NCBI GenBank assembly: GCA_903863845.1
Contig: CAIPDP010000052.1
Location: forward strand, 1 to 44,933
Direction of reading: 5' to 3'
DNA length: 44,933 nucleotides
Origin: an uncultured Mucilaginibacter sp.
Lineage (GTDB): Bacteria > Bacteroidota > Bacteroidia > Sphingobacteriales > Sphingobacteriaceae
Of this stretch, positions 1-8,921 are shown piece by piece. Made by a program: the position numbers and the translations under genes. A model generated the notes under the pieces. It saw only the letters and a program-made list of their open reading frames with translations, did no database searches and was not told where the DNA came from. The first letter of the stretch is position 1. Every line of letters begins with the position of its first letter.

Positions 1-69
1 CGATCTGGGGAACCGTCATTGCCAATATTTCGTAAAAATTAATTAAATCAAAGTCTGTTAATTAAAATT

Positions 70-2184
70 ATGAAACCTAAATTAATACTATTGGCCATCG
101 TTGCCATAGCTGCCTTTGCTTCATGTAAGAAAGAAAGCACCAAAGGGAATCAAACCAGCAACGGAGTTCCCGGAACCTCAAAAGTTGCCCCCGATGGGTT
201 CAATTATTCAACTAACCGGCAAGTTAATGTTAGTATCGCCTTGCGTTCAAATAGTAATGAGCCTATTAAAGGCGTGCTTGTTAGCATATATTTACCGGGA
301 AGTACATCTCCAGGTACGTCTATTTATCATGGTCTTACCAATAGTAGTGGTGATCTTAATGCCGTTGTTACGGTTCCTTCCTATGTAAGTAAGCTCGTAA
401 TCGACCCAGCCTATGCAGGGTTGTTGCGCAATGCAACTGCTGTGATCAGTGGTAATTCGCTGGGTGTGTTGATAGGCGGCCCCGATGGTTATAGTGGCAA
501 TATTATCCCTGATTCAGTTAACAATAATCCTTCTTTAACAACCACCAGTTCGCGTCTAAGGATCGATGGAGTTTCTACCACAGATATTGGTTATCCTACT
601 GGTTACACGGTTGCGAATGCATTTGCGGCTCCTACCAATCTGGGTGTACCGGCTTATTTGGAGCCGACCCTCGATCCGGTAGATGCTACCATGTTGTCAT
701 TTGTAAATACTTCGCTGCCTGAAGGAATTTCTGTCGTAAAAACGCACCCTGAATTTCTTCAAAATACTGTAAATAATATCGTGGTTACACAAAAATCAGA
801 CGTTTGGATCACCTTTGTTTCAGAAGGTGCGGGTTACGAGAATGTTTTGGGGTATTTTACCTTTCAAACAGGTAACCCCCCAACCTCTGCAACTGGAGGC
901 ACAGCCAATGGCGGAATAGATAAGATCACTTACATTTTCCCGAATGCCTCAGCAAAAGGATCGGGTGGCGGATTGATCTCGGGTGACAAAGTGAAGCTGG
1001 GCACATTTGATGCAGGTACTACGATCGCATTTGTGTTGTTGCAAAATGCCTGGACCGGTAGCGGTGTAAATGCCAATGCAACTAAATTTTATTCAATCAA
1101 TAGCCTAAATCCGGAAAAAGATCCCACATTAAAACAGCATGCAATTATTTTGTATGATCCTGTTCACCAAGTTGATCTTTTGAGTTTTGATGACCAGGAC
1201 AGGCAGACCGGTGGTTCCGACAACGATTTTAACGATGTTGTTTTTTATGCTTCATCAAATCCGGTTACTGCAATATCGCAAACCGGTATACCGCCTGTAG
1301 ATCCAGGCAAGGATTCTGATGGTGATGGTGTTCCGGATCAAACAGATGCGTTTCCAAACGATCCAACCCGGGCTTTCATCAGTTATTACCCCTCGCAAAC
1401 TACCTTTGCTAATATAGCTTTTGAAGATAACTGGCCGTCGAAAGGCGATTATGACATGAACGACCTTGTTTTACAATATCGTTATACATTTATCAGCAAT
1501 GCCCAAAATCAAATTGTTAGTGCTACTGGTACCTATGTAGTAGCAGCAGCGGGTGCGTCGTTTAAGAACGGGTTTGGTGTACAACTACCGGTTGCTCCTT
1601 CTGTGGTTACCTCAGTAACTGGTTGCAGGTATTCTTCAGGCACTTATGTTAAAACAGATGCCAGTGGCCTCGAGTCGGGACAAAGTAAAGCAGTATTTAT
1701 ACCATTTGACAATTCAGACCTGCTTGCACATAACTATGATTATTCTTATTTCGTCAATACGTTGGCGTCAAAAAGTAAGGTTATTAGCGATACTGCTACC
1801 ATCAATATAAGTTTTGCTTCTCCTGTTGACCCTACAGTATTGACACCGTCAACCATCAATCCATTCCTCATCAGCAACCAGCGTCGAGGCTACGAGATTC
1901 ATATGGCAGGTTATGCACCTACTGATTTAGCCGATAAGACTTTATTTGGCGCGCTTGATGATAATTCAGTTCCATCCGCGGGGCAGTATTATATTTCGAA
2001 AGAAAATATGCCCTGGGCTATTACTTTTGGACAAAACTTTATTTACCCGCTCGAAGCGGTTCCGATTACTAAGTCTTACCTGCATTTTGCAGACTGGGCG
2101 CAAAACGGTGGTACCAGCTACACTGATTGGTATAGCAATACTGCAACGGGTTACCGCGATAATACAACGATCTATACAAAATAG
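70..2184 (+). CDS. LruC domain-containing surface lipoprotein (DUF4114 + DUF4842)
   Basis: A 704-residue exported lipoprotein of unknown function, probably attached to the outer membrane or cell surface. A hydrophobic signal peptide ends in FASC, giving a lipobox with Cys19 as the lipidated residue. Around residues 310-395 lies a DUF4114-like segment ending in the acidic motif SDNDFNDVVFY. A calcium-binding thrombospondin type 3-like repeat (DSDGDGVPD, from about residue 415) follows. The C-terminal region, from about 430, carries the NWPSKGDYDMNDLVL signature of the DUF4842/LruC domain, which family annotations name after a Leptospira outer-membrane lipoprotein. The gene stands alone: a strong hairpin follows and the next gene is convergent. 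The ligand or role cannot be read from the sequence. Family assignment is confident. Confidence 0.88.
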   Translation: MKPKLILLAIVAIAAFASCKKESTKGNQTSNGVPGTSKVAPDGFNYSTNRQVNVSIALRSNSNEPIKGVLVSIYLPGSTSPGTSIYHGLTNSSGDLNAVVTVPSYVSKLVIDPAYAGLLRNATAVISGNSLGVLIGGPDGYSGNIIPDSVNNNPSLTTTSSRLRIDGVSTTDIGYPTGYTVANAFAAPTNLGVPAYLEPTLDPVDATMLSFVNTSLPEGISVVKTHPEFLQNTVNNIVVTQKSDVWITFVSEGAGYENVLGYFTFQTGNPPTSATGGTANGGIDKITYIFPNASAKGSGGGLISGDKVKLGTFDAGTTIAFVLLQNAWTGSGVNANATKFYSINSLNPEKDPTLKQHAIILYDPVHQVDLLSFDDQDRQTGGSDNDFNDVVFYASSNPVTAISQTGIPPVDPGKDSDGDGVPDQTDAFPNDPTRAFISYYPSQTTFANIAFEDNWPSKGDYDMNDLVLQYRYTFISNAQNQIVSATGTYVVAAAGASFKNGFGVQLPVAPSVVTSVTGCRYSSGTYVKTDASGLESGQSKAVFIPFDNSDLLAHNYDYSYFVNTLASKSKVISDTATINISFASPVDPTVLTPSTINPFLISNQRRGYEIHMAGYAPTDLADKTLFGALDDNSVPSAGQYYISKENMPWAITFGQNFIYPLEAVPITKSYLHFADWAQNGGTSYTDWYSNTATGYRDNTTIYTK

Positions 2185-2213
2185 TATCTTAAATAAACTG
2201 TTTTTAAATTACC

Positions 2214-2244
2214 AAAGCCCCGGTTCTTTTGAGCCGGGGCTTTT
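2214..2244 (+). terminator. Rho-independent terminator, probably bidirectional
   Basis: Perfect 10-bp arms AAAGCCCCGG and CCGGGGCTTT around a 10-nt loop, ending in a T run on the plus strand and an A-rich flank on the other. It lies between the LruC gene and the convergent SRPBCC gene, so it can serve both. Confidence 0.85.
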
Positions 2245-2334
2245 AGTTGCTGTGCTAATTTTCAGGCGCATTGATATTTCGAAGTGATCGAACAGTTTAT
2301 TCAACTTTAATCGCTGTTCCGCATTTATAAATAC

Positions 2335-2820
2335 TTATCCCAACAAAGCCTCCAATTGGTTCAGACCAATAGTAAATCCTCCTTCGAAGCCCATTTGCAC
2401 TAATAATTTAAAATCGGCTTCATTGTCAAAACTCAGGTCGACAACCACTCTGGATTTATTACCCAGGCTAAAAAATTTATTGTCCCAGTGCCCAAGGGGT
2501 GCCCCCGGTGCAGGGTTGCCATGCTCGTCCGAAAACACAGCATCAGCTGCAAACCGGTGTTCTGTTTCAATTAAAGTAAAGGTGACATTACTCCAATGCT
2601 GCTGGCCTTCCGGTCCTTCCATAGCATATAGCCATGTGCCCCCTACCCTAAAATCCATCGATCTGGTTTTGGCGATCCATGGTCTTGGTCCCCACCATTT
2701 TTCGAGTATGGCAGGGTCAGTCCAGGCTTTCCATACGACACTAATCGGCGCGTTAAACTCACGTTCAACATGAATTTTTTTAGTGTCAGGGTCTTTGACC
2801 ATTATAAATTTGTCGGGCAT
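2335..2820 (-). CDS. SRPBCC / AHSA1-like protein, last gene of ArsR operon 1
   Basis: 161 residues of the START/Bet v1-like SRPBCC superfamily, AHSA1 (activator of Hsp90 ATPase homologue 1-like) branch. These are cytoplasmic proteins with a hydrophobic ligand pocket. The opening REFNAPISVVWKAWTDP, then WWGPRPW, the VGG turn and AMEGPEGQQHW are family landmarks. It shares many of these positions with the gene just upstream, so the two look like a tandem duplication. It is third in the operon ArsR, SRPBCC, SRPBCC, about 60 bp after its paralogue. ArsR-SRPBCC pairs are common in bacteria, but the ligand is generally unknown, and no enzymatic residues are evident here. Confidence 0.88.
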   Translation of the reverse strand: MPDKFIMVKDPDTKKIHVEREFNAPISVVWKAWTDPAILEKWWGPRPWIAKTRSMDFRVGGTWLYAMEGPEGQQHWSNVTFTLIETEHRFAADAVFSDEHGNPAPGAPLGHWDNKFFSLGNKSRVVVDLSFDNEADFKLLVQMGFEGGFTIGLNQLEALLG

Positions 2821-2883
2821 ATTGATATGTTTTTAAAATGAGTTGAACTATACAGGAAATGAAATAACAATCTTATTAATGAA

Positions 2884-3378
2884 TCAAACCGCAGCCAAAG
2901 CTTCGTCCAATTGGTCAAAGGTTGCAGCAGAGCCCTCTTTAAAGCCACCCTCAACAAACCATTTGATAGTTTCTTCGCTATCAAATACATGGGTTGCTTC
3001 TATCCGTGATCTATTATCATCGATCGGGAAAAATTTTGTCTCGGTATATGATTTTGGTCCGTCCAGATTCGGGTTGCCTTCTCCGTCACAAAAAACACCA
3101 AACGTCGCAAATGCTTTGCCATGATCGATCGCCGTAAATTGGTCATACATCCAATGTACCTGGCCCTCAGGACCAACCATCGCATATTTTGAAACGCCGC
3201 CAACAGTTAAATCCAGGGTATGATTTTTGACCGACCAGGGCTTCGGCGCGATCCATTTTGCAAGTAACTCCGGTTCTGTAAAAGCTCTCCAAACTTTTTC
3301 AACCGGGGCGTTAAATTCTCTGCTCATGGTAATTTTTTTTGCAGCAATATTTGCTTCGAATTCAAATTTGTTGGTCAT
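2884..3378 (-). CDS. SRPBCC / AHSA1-like protein, second gene of ArsR operon 1
   Basis: 164 residues, AHSA1-type SRPBCC fold. The N-terminal SREFNAPVEKVWRAFTEP, the APKPWSVK segment, LTVGGVSKYAMVGPEGQVHW and a C-terminal amphipathic helix (FDQLDEALAAV) span the whole domain. It starts 11 bp after the ArsR stop, so the two are almost certainly co-transcribed. It resembles the downstream SRPBCC protein closely, suggesting local duplication. The protein is predicted cytoplasmic, with no signal peptide. Regulation should come from the operator pair upstream of the ArsR gene. The ligand is unknown. Confidence 0.88.
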   Translation of the reverse strand: MTNKFEFEANIAAKKITMSREFNAPVEKVWRAFTEPELLAKWIAPKPWSVKNHTLDLTVGGVSKYAMVGPEGQVHWMYDQFTAIDHGKAFATFGVFCDGEGNPNLDGPKSYTETKFFPIDDNRSRIEATHVFDSEETIKWFVEGGFKEGSAATFDQLDEALAAV

Positions 3379-3389
3379 TGTGATGCTGT

Positions 3390-3695
3390 TTATAGGTCAT
3401 TTAATAGGTTGTCTAACTGATGGAAGCGTGTTTCCCAAATTTGGCGCAAGCGTTCCAGCCAAATATCTATATCTTTCATTCTGTCGGGGTTTAGGTAATA
3501 ATAATTTTCTCTGCCGTTCTGTTTTTGCGTCACTACTTCGCATTCCGTCAGTATTTTGATGTGTTTTGAAATTGCCTGCCTGGTACTGTCAAAATGCCCT
3601 GCGAGTGCCTGCGGCGTCATCGCTTGTAGTGCCAGCAAGGTGATGATGGCCCTGCGGGTGGGGTCGGCTATCGCCTGAAATACGTCTCGTCTCAT
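3390..3695 (-). CDS. ArsR-family winged-helix regulator, first gene of operon 1
   Basis: 101-residue winged helix-turn-helix regulator. The N-terminal AIADPTRRAIITLLA, the recognition region DSTRQAISKHIKIL and the wing NGRENYYYLNPDRM are typical of the ArsR branch that accompanies SRPBCC proteins. No ELCVCDL-type metal-binding cysteine motif is present, so metal sensing is unlikely; such regulators respond to unknown ligands. It heads a three-gene minus-strand operon with two SRPBCC genes. Two tandem 16-bp dyads overlap its promoter, consistent with autorepression (inference). A paralogous regulator sits about 9.5 kb away in the window. Confidence 0.9.
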   Translation of the reverse strand: MRRDVFQAIADPTRRAIITLLALQAMTPQALAGHFDSTRQAISKHIKILTECEVVTQKQNGRENYYYLNPDRMKDIDIWLERLRQIWETRFHQLDNLLNDL

Positions 3696-3702
3696 TATAT
3701 TG

Positions 3703-3749
3703 GCAACTGATTGGTTGCAAATATAAACGCAACTATTCGGTTGCGCAAA
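3703..3749 (-). promoter_or_regulatory. Promoter with tandem dyad operators of ArsR operon 1
   Basis: Two 16-bp dyads, GCAACTGATTGGTTGC (3703-3718) and GCAACTATTCGGTTGC (3729-3744), share GCAAC-N6-GTTGC and start 26 bp apart. Read on the minus strand, a perfect Bacteroidota promoter is interleaved: TTTG at 3749-3746, a 20-bp spacer, then TATATTTG at 3725-3718. One dyad fills the spacer and the other touches the -7 box and start region. This is what a repressor operator should look like. Confidence 0.8.
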
Positions 3750-3824
3750 CTTTTTTGAAAATATTATTCGAAGGGAATTTTGGAGCGTGCGTTAATTTAT
3801 TCTCAGGAAATTAAATAGTTATTT

Positions 3825-5177
3825 TTATTTCCACAATTTCGAAAGCTGTCCGGTAGCTTTTAAATAATCGAGCCAATAGAGTCTTAGTTGTACCTCACTG
3901 GCCTGGCGATTTGCCTGGATATTTTGCAAGTTGGCTTCTTCGGTATTTAGGGTTGACGCTGATTCCTGTCCCGCTTCAAATCTGTCCTGTAATATTTTTA
4001 CGGTCTCTTTAGATAGTATGATATTGCTTTCCAGCGTTTTTAACTGGGCTGCTGTGCGGTCGGTTTTAATTTTGGCGGTTAGTGCATCCTTATTGTATTG
4101 TGCCGATTTGTCGATTAGCTGATCATTATACTGTTGCGATTGTAATTGTAACTGGCGTAGCTTGTTTTGTTTGTCTTCGCCGATCAAAAGTGGCAGTTTT
4201 ATATAAAGCCCAACGTAACTGAGCCCAAACCATGAGCCGGATGCTACCGGGTTAAACTGGTTGGTATATTGGTTAGCTCCTATAAAGCCTTTAAGATTTA
4301 TAATAGGCAGGTATTTGGCATCCTCCGACCGCGCCTGAATGCCCGAAAGTTTTGCCTGAAGCGCCAACTGCCTTAATTCCGGTATCGAATCGTTTGTTGC
4401 CTTGACAATAGTTTGTAAGCGGTTATTGTCAGGTAAAAAATTTGTATCAATTGCGAAGTCGGTATTTGTTGAACTGTTTTGACCAATAAGATAGAGTAGG
4501 TACACTTTGTTTTCTACTAATTGCGAAACTGCGTCCAATAATTTTTGTACGGCATTATTTTGATTGATGATGGCCGCATTCAGATCGGATTTTAGCAAAC
4601 GTTTTGCCTTGTATCTATCATTCTGCAACTGGTAACTGATCCAGGTGCGGGCAGTATCTGCTATGGCTATTTTAATTTGTTCCTGTTGTAAGCCGATATT
4701 ACCATACGCCTGCGCCACATTATAAACAAGTTCGTATTCGGTTTGGGCCTGGGATGCGGCAGTAATTTTCTCCTGGAGTTCGGCTTCACTTTTTGATCGG
4801 GCTATTGATAGATCAAGTAGAGGCTGCGTTACTGTTAACCCTGCGGCTTGCGTCCATTTGGTGCCGAATTGAACACTTTTGGTTGCATCTATTGGGTAAT
4901 TTGGATTGAAGACGCCAATAGGGAGAATGGATGTTTGCAAAATGGGATTGAAAAGGTAATTATAGTCTAATGATACCTGTGGCCAGTATTTTTTCAGCAA
5001 AGCTTCGGTCTGAAGCCTGCGAATAGCTATATCCATTTTGCCGGCCTGTATATTTTTACGATTTGCCAGGGCGCTGACGATAGCTTGCTTTAACAATAAT
5101 GGTGTTTGCGCCCCGACGCAGATTGCCTGGATCAGCAGTATCGGAATTATATAAAAAAAGATTTTCAGTCTTTTCAT
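3825..5177 (-). CDS. TolC-family outer-membrane efflux protein of the ABC exporter
   Basis: About 450 residues, an outer-membrane channel of the TolC/OEP family. The chosen start (MKRLKIFFYIIPIL, ATG at 5177) gives a clean signal peptide ending GVGAQ-like (CVGAQT); the longer frame adds nine residues before it. The mature part is rich in long amphipathic helices (YNVAQAYGNIGLQQEQIKIA; RFEAGQESASTLNTEEANLQ), the latter being the usual TolC C-terminal helix motif. It is the last gene of a four-gene minus-strand operon with an ABC permease, a HlyD-type adaptor and an ATPase, and would form the outer-membrane exit duct of that tripartite pump. The substrate is unknown. Confidence 0.88.
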   Translation of the reverse strand: MKRLKIFFYIIPILLIQAICVGAQTPLLLKQAIVSALANRKNIQAGKMDIAIRRLQTEALLKKYWPQVSLDYNYLFNPILQTSILPIGVFNPNYPIDATKSVQFGTKWTQAAGLTVTQPLLDLSIARSKSEAELQEKITAASQAQTEYELVYNVAQAYGNIGLQQEQIKIAIADTARTWISYQLQNDRYKAKRLLKSDLNAAIINQNNAVQKLLDAVSQLVENKVYLLYLIGQNSSTNTDFAIDTNFLPDNNRLQTIVKATNDSIPELRQLALQAKLSGIQARSEDAKYLPIINLKGFIGANQYTNQFNPVASGSWFGLSYVGLYIKLPLLIGEDKQNKLRQLQLQSQQYNDQLIDKSAQYNKDALTAKIKTDRTAAQLKTLESNIILSKETVKILQDRFEAGQESASTLNTEEANLQNIQANRQASEVQLRLYWLDYLKATGQLSKLWK

Positions 5178-5259
5178 GGGCTCGGAATTAAAGATCAGCA
5201 TCAAGCTTATTAATTGTTGGTAAACGAAGTATTATACGGTTCATACGCATGTTTTAAGA

Positions 5260-6387
5260 TCATCTGAACACCGCGGCAGGTTCAACGCTGCTTATCCTTC
5301 TTAAAGCAAAGGAGGCTCCTCCTATTGATATCAATGCAATTGTTGAAAACATACCCAATATGATCAGGGCTGAAAAGTTGAATATCAGTCCAGATTTAGC
5401 TACACCCATTCGGAAACCTTCCAATAAAAGCATACCGATGCTAAAACCAACGATAGCAAATAAAATTGCTTGTGTTAAGATCAGCCTTCTGATATAGCCA
5501 TTGCCGGCACCAATCGCTTTTAGCGTGCCATAATCTTTAAGGCGATCTAGCGCAGAAGAGTACATGGTTAAACCAATAATAAAAAATCCAGCAATAAGAG
5601 CGAATATGATCAGCGTACCTGTACTTAAGGCAATACCACTCGAACTCAGGATCTTCGCTACTGATGATTTCGCCAGTTTTTCTGAGGGCCATGCTCTAAC
5701 GCCAGTTATGGTTCTGTTGATTCTGGCAACAACTTCATCAACATTGGTCCCCGGCTGTACATCGACCAGAACTGCACTTATACTATTGATAGATTGATTG
5801 GCATAAAACCGGGCACGTTCTATCGTTGTAACACTGATGCTGCTGCCAAAACCCCGGAAACCTTTTGTTTGAAGCGCAAAAAATGCCCTTTTGCCATTGA
5901 TCTCAAAATCTGTTCCGAGATCGATCTTATTCCCGATATTCTTCTTTTCGAAGAACTCCGCACTTACAGCACCGTCCCTCTCCAGGTCAGCAGGCTTTCC
6001 GGCGATGATTTTGGAGGTATCCAAAACAGTGTTCAGTTTGGTGATATCTACACCGATCAGGGTGATCGCTCCGCTGGTTCCGTTATTGTAATTGCAGGCA
6101 GCGCCTGTGATCAATATCGGGAATGCTTCTTTTACCCCTTCCAGTCCCTGCACGTCACGGAGTGTGCGGATATCCAGTTTTCCAAGTTGGTTCACATCGT
6201 CAGTTTTGCTGTCAACTACCCATATATTGGCTTTAACATTGGTAGCCAGCGAGCCCATTAAACCTGTTAAAAAAAAGAACACACCGAGTTGCTGCCCAAT
6301 CAGGAAAGTACTGATGAGGATGCCAACAATTACGCCGATACTCTTCGGCTTGTCGTACCGGATAAACTCCCATGCAGTCTTTAACAT
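5260..6387 (-). CDS. ABC exporter permease, DevC/FtsX-like
   Basis: 375-residue inner-membrane permease. A first membrane helix follows a basic N-terminus (SIGVIVGILISTFLIGQQLGVFFFL), then a large extracytoplasmic region (about residues 50-250) and three C-terminal helices in FtsX arrangement (IIFALIAGFFIIGLTMYSSALDRLK..., ILFAIVGFSIGMLLLEG, and a final segment near 340-360). Length and topology match the DevC permeases of DevBCA-type exporters and the MacB/FtsX group. It lies 4 bp after the adaptor gene in an operon with the ATPase and TolC genes. The pump should move a substrate from the periplasm or inner membrane to outside, but the substrate is not indicated. Confidence 0.87.
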   Translation of the reverse strand: MLKTAWEFIRYDKPKSIGVIVGILISTFLIGQQLGVFFFLTGLMGSLATNVKANIWVVDSKTDDVNQLGKLDIRTLRDVQGLEGVKEAFPILITGAACNYNNGTSGAITLIGVDITKLNTVLDTSKIIAGKPADLERDGAVSAEFFEKKNIGNKIDLGTDFEINGKRAFFALQTKGFRGFGSSISVTTIERARFYANQSINSISAVLVDVQPGTNVDEVVARINRTITGVRAWPSEKLAKSSVAKILSSSGIALSTGTLIIFALIAGFFIIGLTMYSSALDRLKDYGTLKAIGAGNGYIRRLILTQAILFAIVGFSIGMLLLEGFRMGVAKSGLIFNFSALIILGMFSTIALISIGGASFALRRISSVEPAAVFR

Positions 6388-6391
6388 AACA

Positions 6392-7348
6392 TTAGTTGTT
6401 TTTAGTCGATTTTAGTTCTATAACACATTCAACCCTTTCATTCAGCAACAACTTTTCTGGTTTGTCGAGTACTACCTTTATTTCGCGCACCCGGCGGTCT
6501 TCTTTTTCCCCGGCCTGGTCGGTAAACAACGATTTTTTTTTAAGGAAGCCGGCGGTAAAGTAAACCGTTCCGGTAGCTAATGTGTCCAGGCTTCCCGGTA
6601 TTCTGATCCAGGCTTTTTGTCCATCAGCAATTTTATCCGCAAATAGCTCATCAATTTCGCAATCTGCTATTGTTCTTCCCTGCGGACTGATCTGTACAAA
6701 GGCTGTTTTATTATCAATAGCACTACCTACCAGGGTACTTATCTCCAAAAGCTTTCCGCGTATAGGGGAACGAATGAACTTTTGCTCGCGTTGTTTCTTT
6801 GATACATCAAGCGCGCCCTGGGTTTCTGCAAGTTTGCTTTTTGAAACCAGCACATTGTCACGCAAACGGTTAAGATTCGATTTAAATCCTTTAACAATTG
6901 TAGCAGCATCGTCCACTGCCTGTTGGGTTTCAGCACCTTTGTCGAATAAGCTTTGCAGTCGCCCTAACTGAGCTAATGCATTATCATATTTTGCCTGGTA
7001 TTCTTCAATCGCCGCTTCGTCTGCTTTTACCTGTTCAATTTGAGTATTGATCTCGGCCGAAAGCTGGCTCACCTGTGCATCTTCAACATAGTGCTGTAAT
7101 TCCAGGATCAGCTCCCCCGTTTTTACTGAATCATTTTCGTTTTTGTAAATATATTCTACAATACCATTTACTGCCGATGAAAGCTGGATGATATCCCCTT
7201 CGGGAATGATCTTGCCAATTCCTACAACCTCGCTGACCGGGCTATTTTGTTTTGCCTGGTTTTTAGTGGCCGCATCCTGGTCTTTCGAATGATCGGCACA
7301 TCCGGCAAAAGCAGTTAGAAGGATACAACAGTAAATAAGCTGTTTCAT
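6392..7348 (-). CDS. HlyD/DevB-type periplasmic adaptor lipoprotein
   Basis: 318 residues. The N-terminus (CCILLTAFAGCADH) has a lipobox with Cys16, so the protein is probably an inner-membrane-anchored periplasmic lipoprotein. After a biotinyl-lipoyl half motif (SAVNGIVEYIYKNENDSVKTGELILEL) comes a long coiled-coil hairpin, about residues 85-190, and then the second half motif (RSPIRGKLLEISTLVGSAIDNKT). This order is characteristic of membrane-fusion adaptors that bridge an ABC permease to TolC. It lies 9 bp after the ATPase gene and 4 bp before the permease gene, supporting a DevBCA-like complex. Confidence 0.87.
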   Translation of the reverse strand: MKQLIYCCILLTAFAGCADHSKDQDAATKNQAKQNSPVSEVVGIGKIIPEGDIIQLSSAVNGIVEYIYKNENDSVKTGELILELQHYVEDAQVSQLSAEINTQIEQVKADEAAIEEYQAKYDNALAQLGRLQSLFDKGAETQQAVDDAATIVKGFKSNLNRLRDNVLVSKSKLAETQGALDVSKKQREQKFIRSPIRGKLLEISTLVGSAIDNKTAFVQISPQGRTIADCEIDELFADKIADGQKAWIRIPGSLDTLATGTVYFTAGFLKKKSLFTDQAGEKEDRRVREIKVVLDKPEKLLLNERVECVIELKSTKNN

Positions 7349-7357
7349 ATTTTTATT

Positions 7358-8083
7358 TTAATGAGGTACGAGTTCATCTTCGATCGGTTTATCACTTACA
7401 GCGCCATCGGTAACGTAAAGTATGCGGTCGGCGAAAGGCCTGAGGCGGGTATCATGCGTAACTACAGCAACGGCTTTGCCCTGTTTGGCAAGTCCTCTAA
7501 GTTCATCCATCACCACACCTACACTTTTGATATCGAGTGATGCTGTTGGTTCATCGCATAGCATAATTTCGGGGTTAGTTACCAATGCTCTTGCAATGGC
7601 AACGCGTTGCTGTTGTCCGCCGCTCAGGTCGTTTGACAAGTTCCTGAGCCTATCGCCCATACCAACTTTAACCAGTGCATCGGTTGCCTTTTGTTTAGCA
7701 TCTTTTTCAGCTATACCTTGTAACTGCAAGGGCATCATCACATTTTCCAGTGCTGTCAAAGGGGCAATGAGGTTGAACTTTTGAAATACAAAGCCAATTT
7801 TTTCCAGGCGAATCATTGCCAGTTTTTTTTCACTGAGGCCGGTAATGTTTACATCATTGATCCACACCTCGCCGAAACTTGGGTAGATCACGCAGCCAAA
7901 AAGAGAAAGTAAAGTAGTTTTGCCTGAGCCGGATGGGCCTATGATGAGTGTAAGTTCTCCCGACAACAGGTTAACGGTTGTTGGCTGCAGAGCGGTAATT
8001 AGTGTATCGCCGGTTTTGTATTCTTTGCCGGCTTTTAACAGCCTTGCAACAATTTTATGGCCTTCATTCTCGCCTGTGATCAT
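7358..8083 (-). CDS. ABC transporter ATP-binding protein (DevA/LolD/MacB-like)
   Basis: 241-residue ATPase with every core motif visible: Walker A GPSGSGKTT, Q-loop FVFQKFNL, signature LSGGQQQRVAIARAL, Walker B IMLCDEPTASLD and H-loop VVTHD. The sequence type belongs to the lipoprotein/macrolide/DevA group that pairs with FtsX-like permeases. It is first in a minus-strand operon followed by adaptor, permease and TolC-like channel, so all parts of a tripartite exporter are encoded together. It should power substrate extrusion from the inner-membrane face. Start choice is reasonable but a slightly later start cannot be excluded. Confidence 0.92.
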   Translation of the reverse strand: MITGENEGHKIVARLLKAGKEYKTGDTLITALQPTTVNLLSGELTLIIGPSGSGKTTLLSLFGCVIYPSFGEVWINDVNITGLSEKKLAMIRLEKIGFVFQKFNLIAPLTALENVMMPLQLQGIAEKDAKQKATDALVKVGMGDRLRNLSNDLSGGQQQRVAIARALVTNPEIMLCDEPTASLDIKSVGVVMDELRGLAKQGKAVAVVTHDTRLRPFADRILYVTDGAVSDKPIEDELVPH

Positions 8084-8386
8084 ATTATATATATGCTTGT
8101 AAATTTAAACATAAAGCAGGTAAATAAACACGAAATGCAAATGGTGGCTTAAATCGAATGCTAATAAAAAAAGAAAATAAAACCTATTGCGGGCACATGG
8201 ATATTACAGTATTTTTTTTAACAGTTAAATTGGGTACATTGTTGCATGCCAATTAACTAAATGTTTTAAAGCAATTAATTTAATCCAATCCTGGCAAGCT
8301 GTGAATAAAAATAATTATCTTCATTTCAACCAATTCAAAAACAACATCCCTAAAACTATCGGGCCAATCAATTTAAAAACCAAAAA
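8084..8386. other. Divergent intergenic region, no gene seen
   Basis: AT-rich spacer between the divergent ABC exporter operon and the VOC gene. A near-consensus minus-strand -7 box, TATGTTTA, is present, but the nearest TTTG is 24 bp upstream of it, longer than the usual spacing. No convincing gene, RNA or repeat was recognised. Confidence 0.5.
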
Positions 8387-8821
8387 ATGGCAAGCGTATC
8401 AATTTATTTAAACTTCGACGGCGATGCTGAAGAAGCTTTTAACCACTACAAAAAAGTATTCGGGACAGAGTTTTTAGCCCCTATCATGCGGATGAAAGAT
8501 GCCCCTCCACACCCCGCTGCTCCACCCCTCACTGACGATGATAAAGAAAAAGTGATGCATGTGGGCTTGCCAATACTTGGCGGAATGATCATTATGGCGA
8601 CCGACATATTACCTAGTATGGGACAACAACTGGTAGAAGGCAATAATTTCACCATCAGTTTAAATCCGGATACCAGAGAAGAAGCTGACATCCTTTACCA
8701 GAAATTGTCGGAAGGTGTAACCGATGGGGTACCACCACATGAAGAATTCTGGGGCTACTGGGGCACCTGTAAAGACCGTTTCGGCATCCGCTGGATGTTT
8801 AATATAATGAATCCAATGTAA
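8387..8821 (+). CDS. VOC-family (PhnB/glyoxalase-like) protein
   Basis: 144 residues of the vicinal oxygen chelate superfamily, in the PhnB-like subgroup often annotated as glyoxalase/bleomycin-resistance. It opens SVSIYLNFDGDAEEAFNHYKKVFG, typical of this subgroup, and ends EFWGYWGTCKDRFGIRWMFNI, which contains the WG...DRFG...W signature. It is a single-domain cytoplasmic protein. A strong terminator follows, so it is probably monocistronic. Proteins of this subgroup often neighbour AHSA1 and DUF1801 genes, as here, but no substrate has been established that can be transferred from sequence alone. Confidence 0.88.
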   Translation: MASVSIYLNFDGDAEEAFNHYKKVFGTEFLAPIMRMKDAPPHPAAPPLTDDDKEKVMHVGLPILGGMIIMATDILPSMGQQLVEGNNFTISLNPDTREEADILYQKLSEGVTDGVPPHEEFWGYWGTCKDRFGIRWMFNIMNPM

Positions 8822-8861
8822 AACAGGATTATAGCGAAAATACGCGTAAGCGACATTTGTT

Positions 8862-8891
8862 AAAACCGGGCGATTATTCGCCCGGTTTTTT
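8862..8891 (+). terminator. Rho-independent terminator after the VOC gene
   Basis: Perfect 11-bp arms AAAACCGGGCG and CGCCCGGTTTT around a 6-nt loop, followed by more T residues. It separates the VOC gene from the following YdeI gene. Confidence 0.9.
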
Positions 8892-8921
8892 AAATTTGAT
8901 CAATTTCACTAAAATAACGTC

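Noticed and set aside
3390..3695. Metal-sensing role for the ArsR regulators
   Set aside because: Neither regulator has the ELCVCDL-type cysteine motif, and their neighbours are SRPBCC proteins rather than metal transporters.
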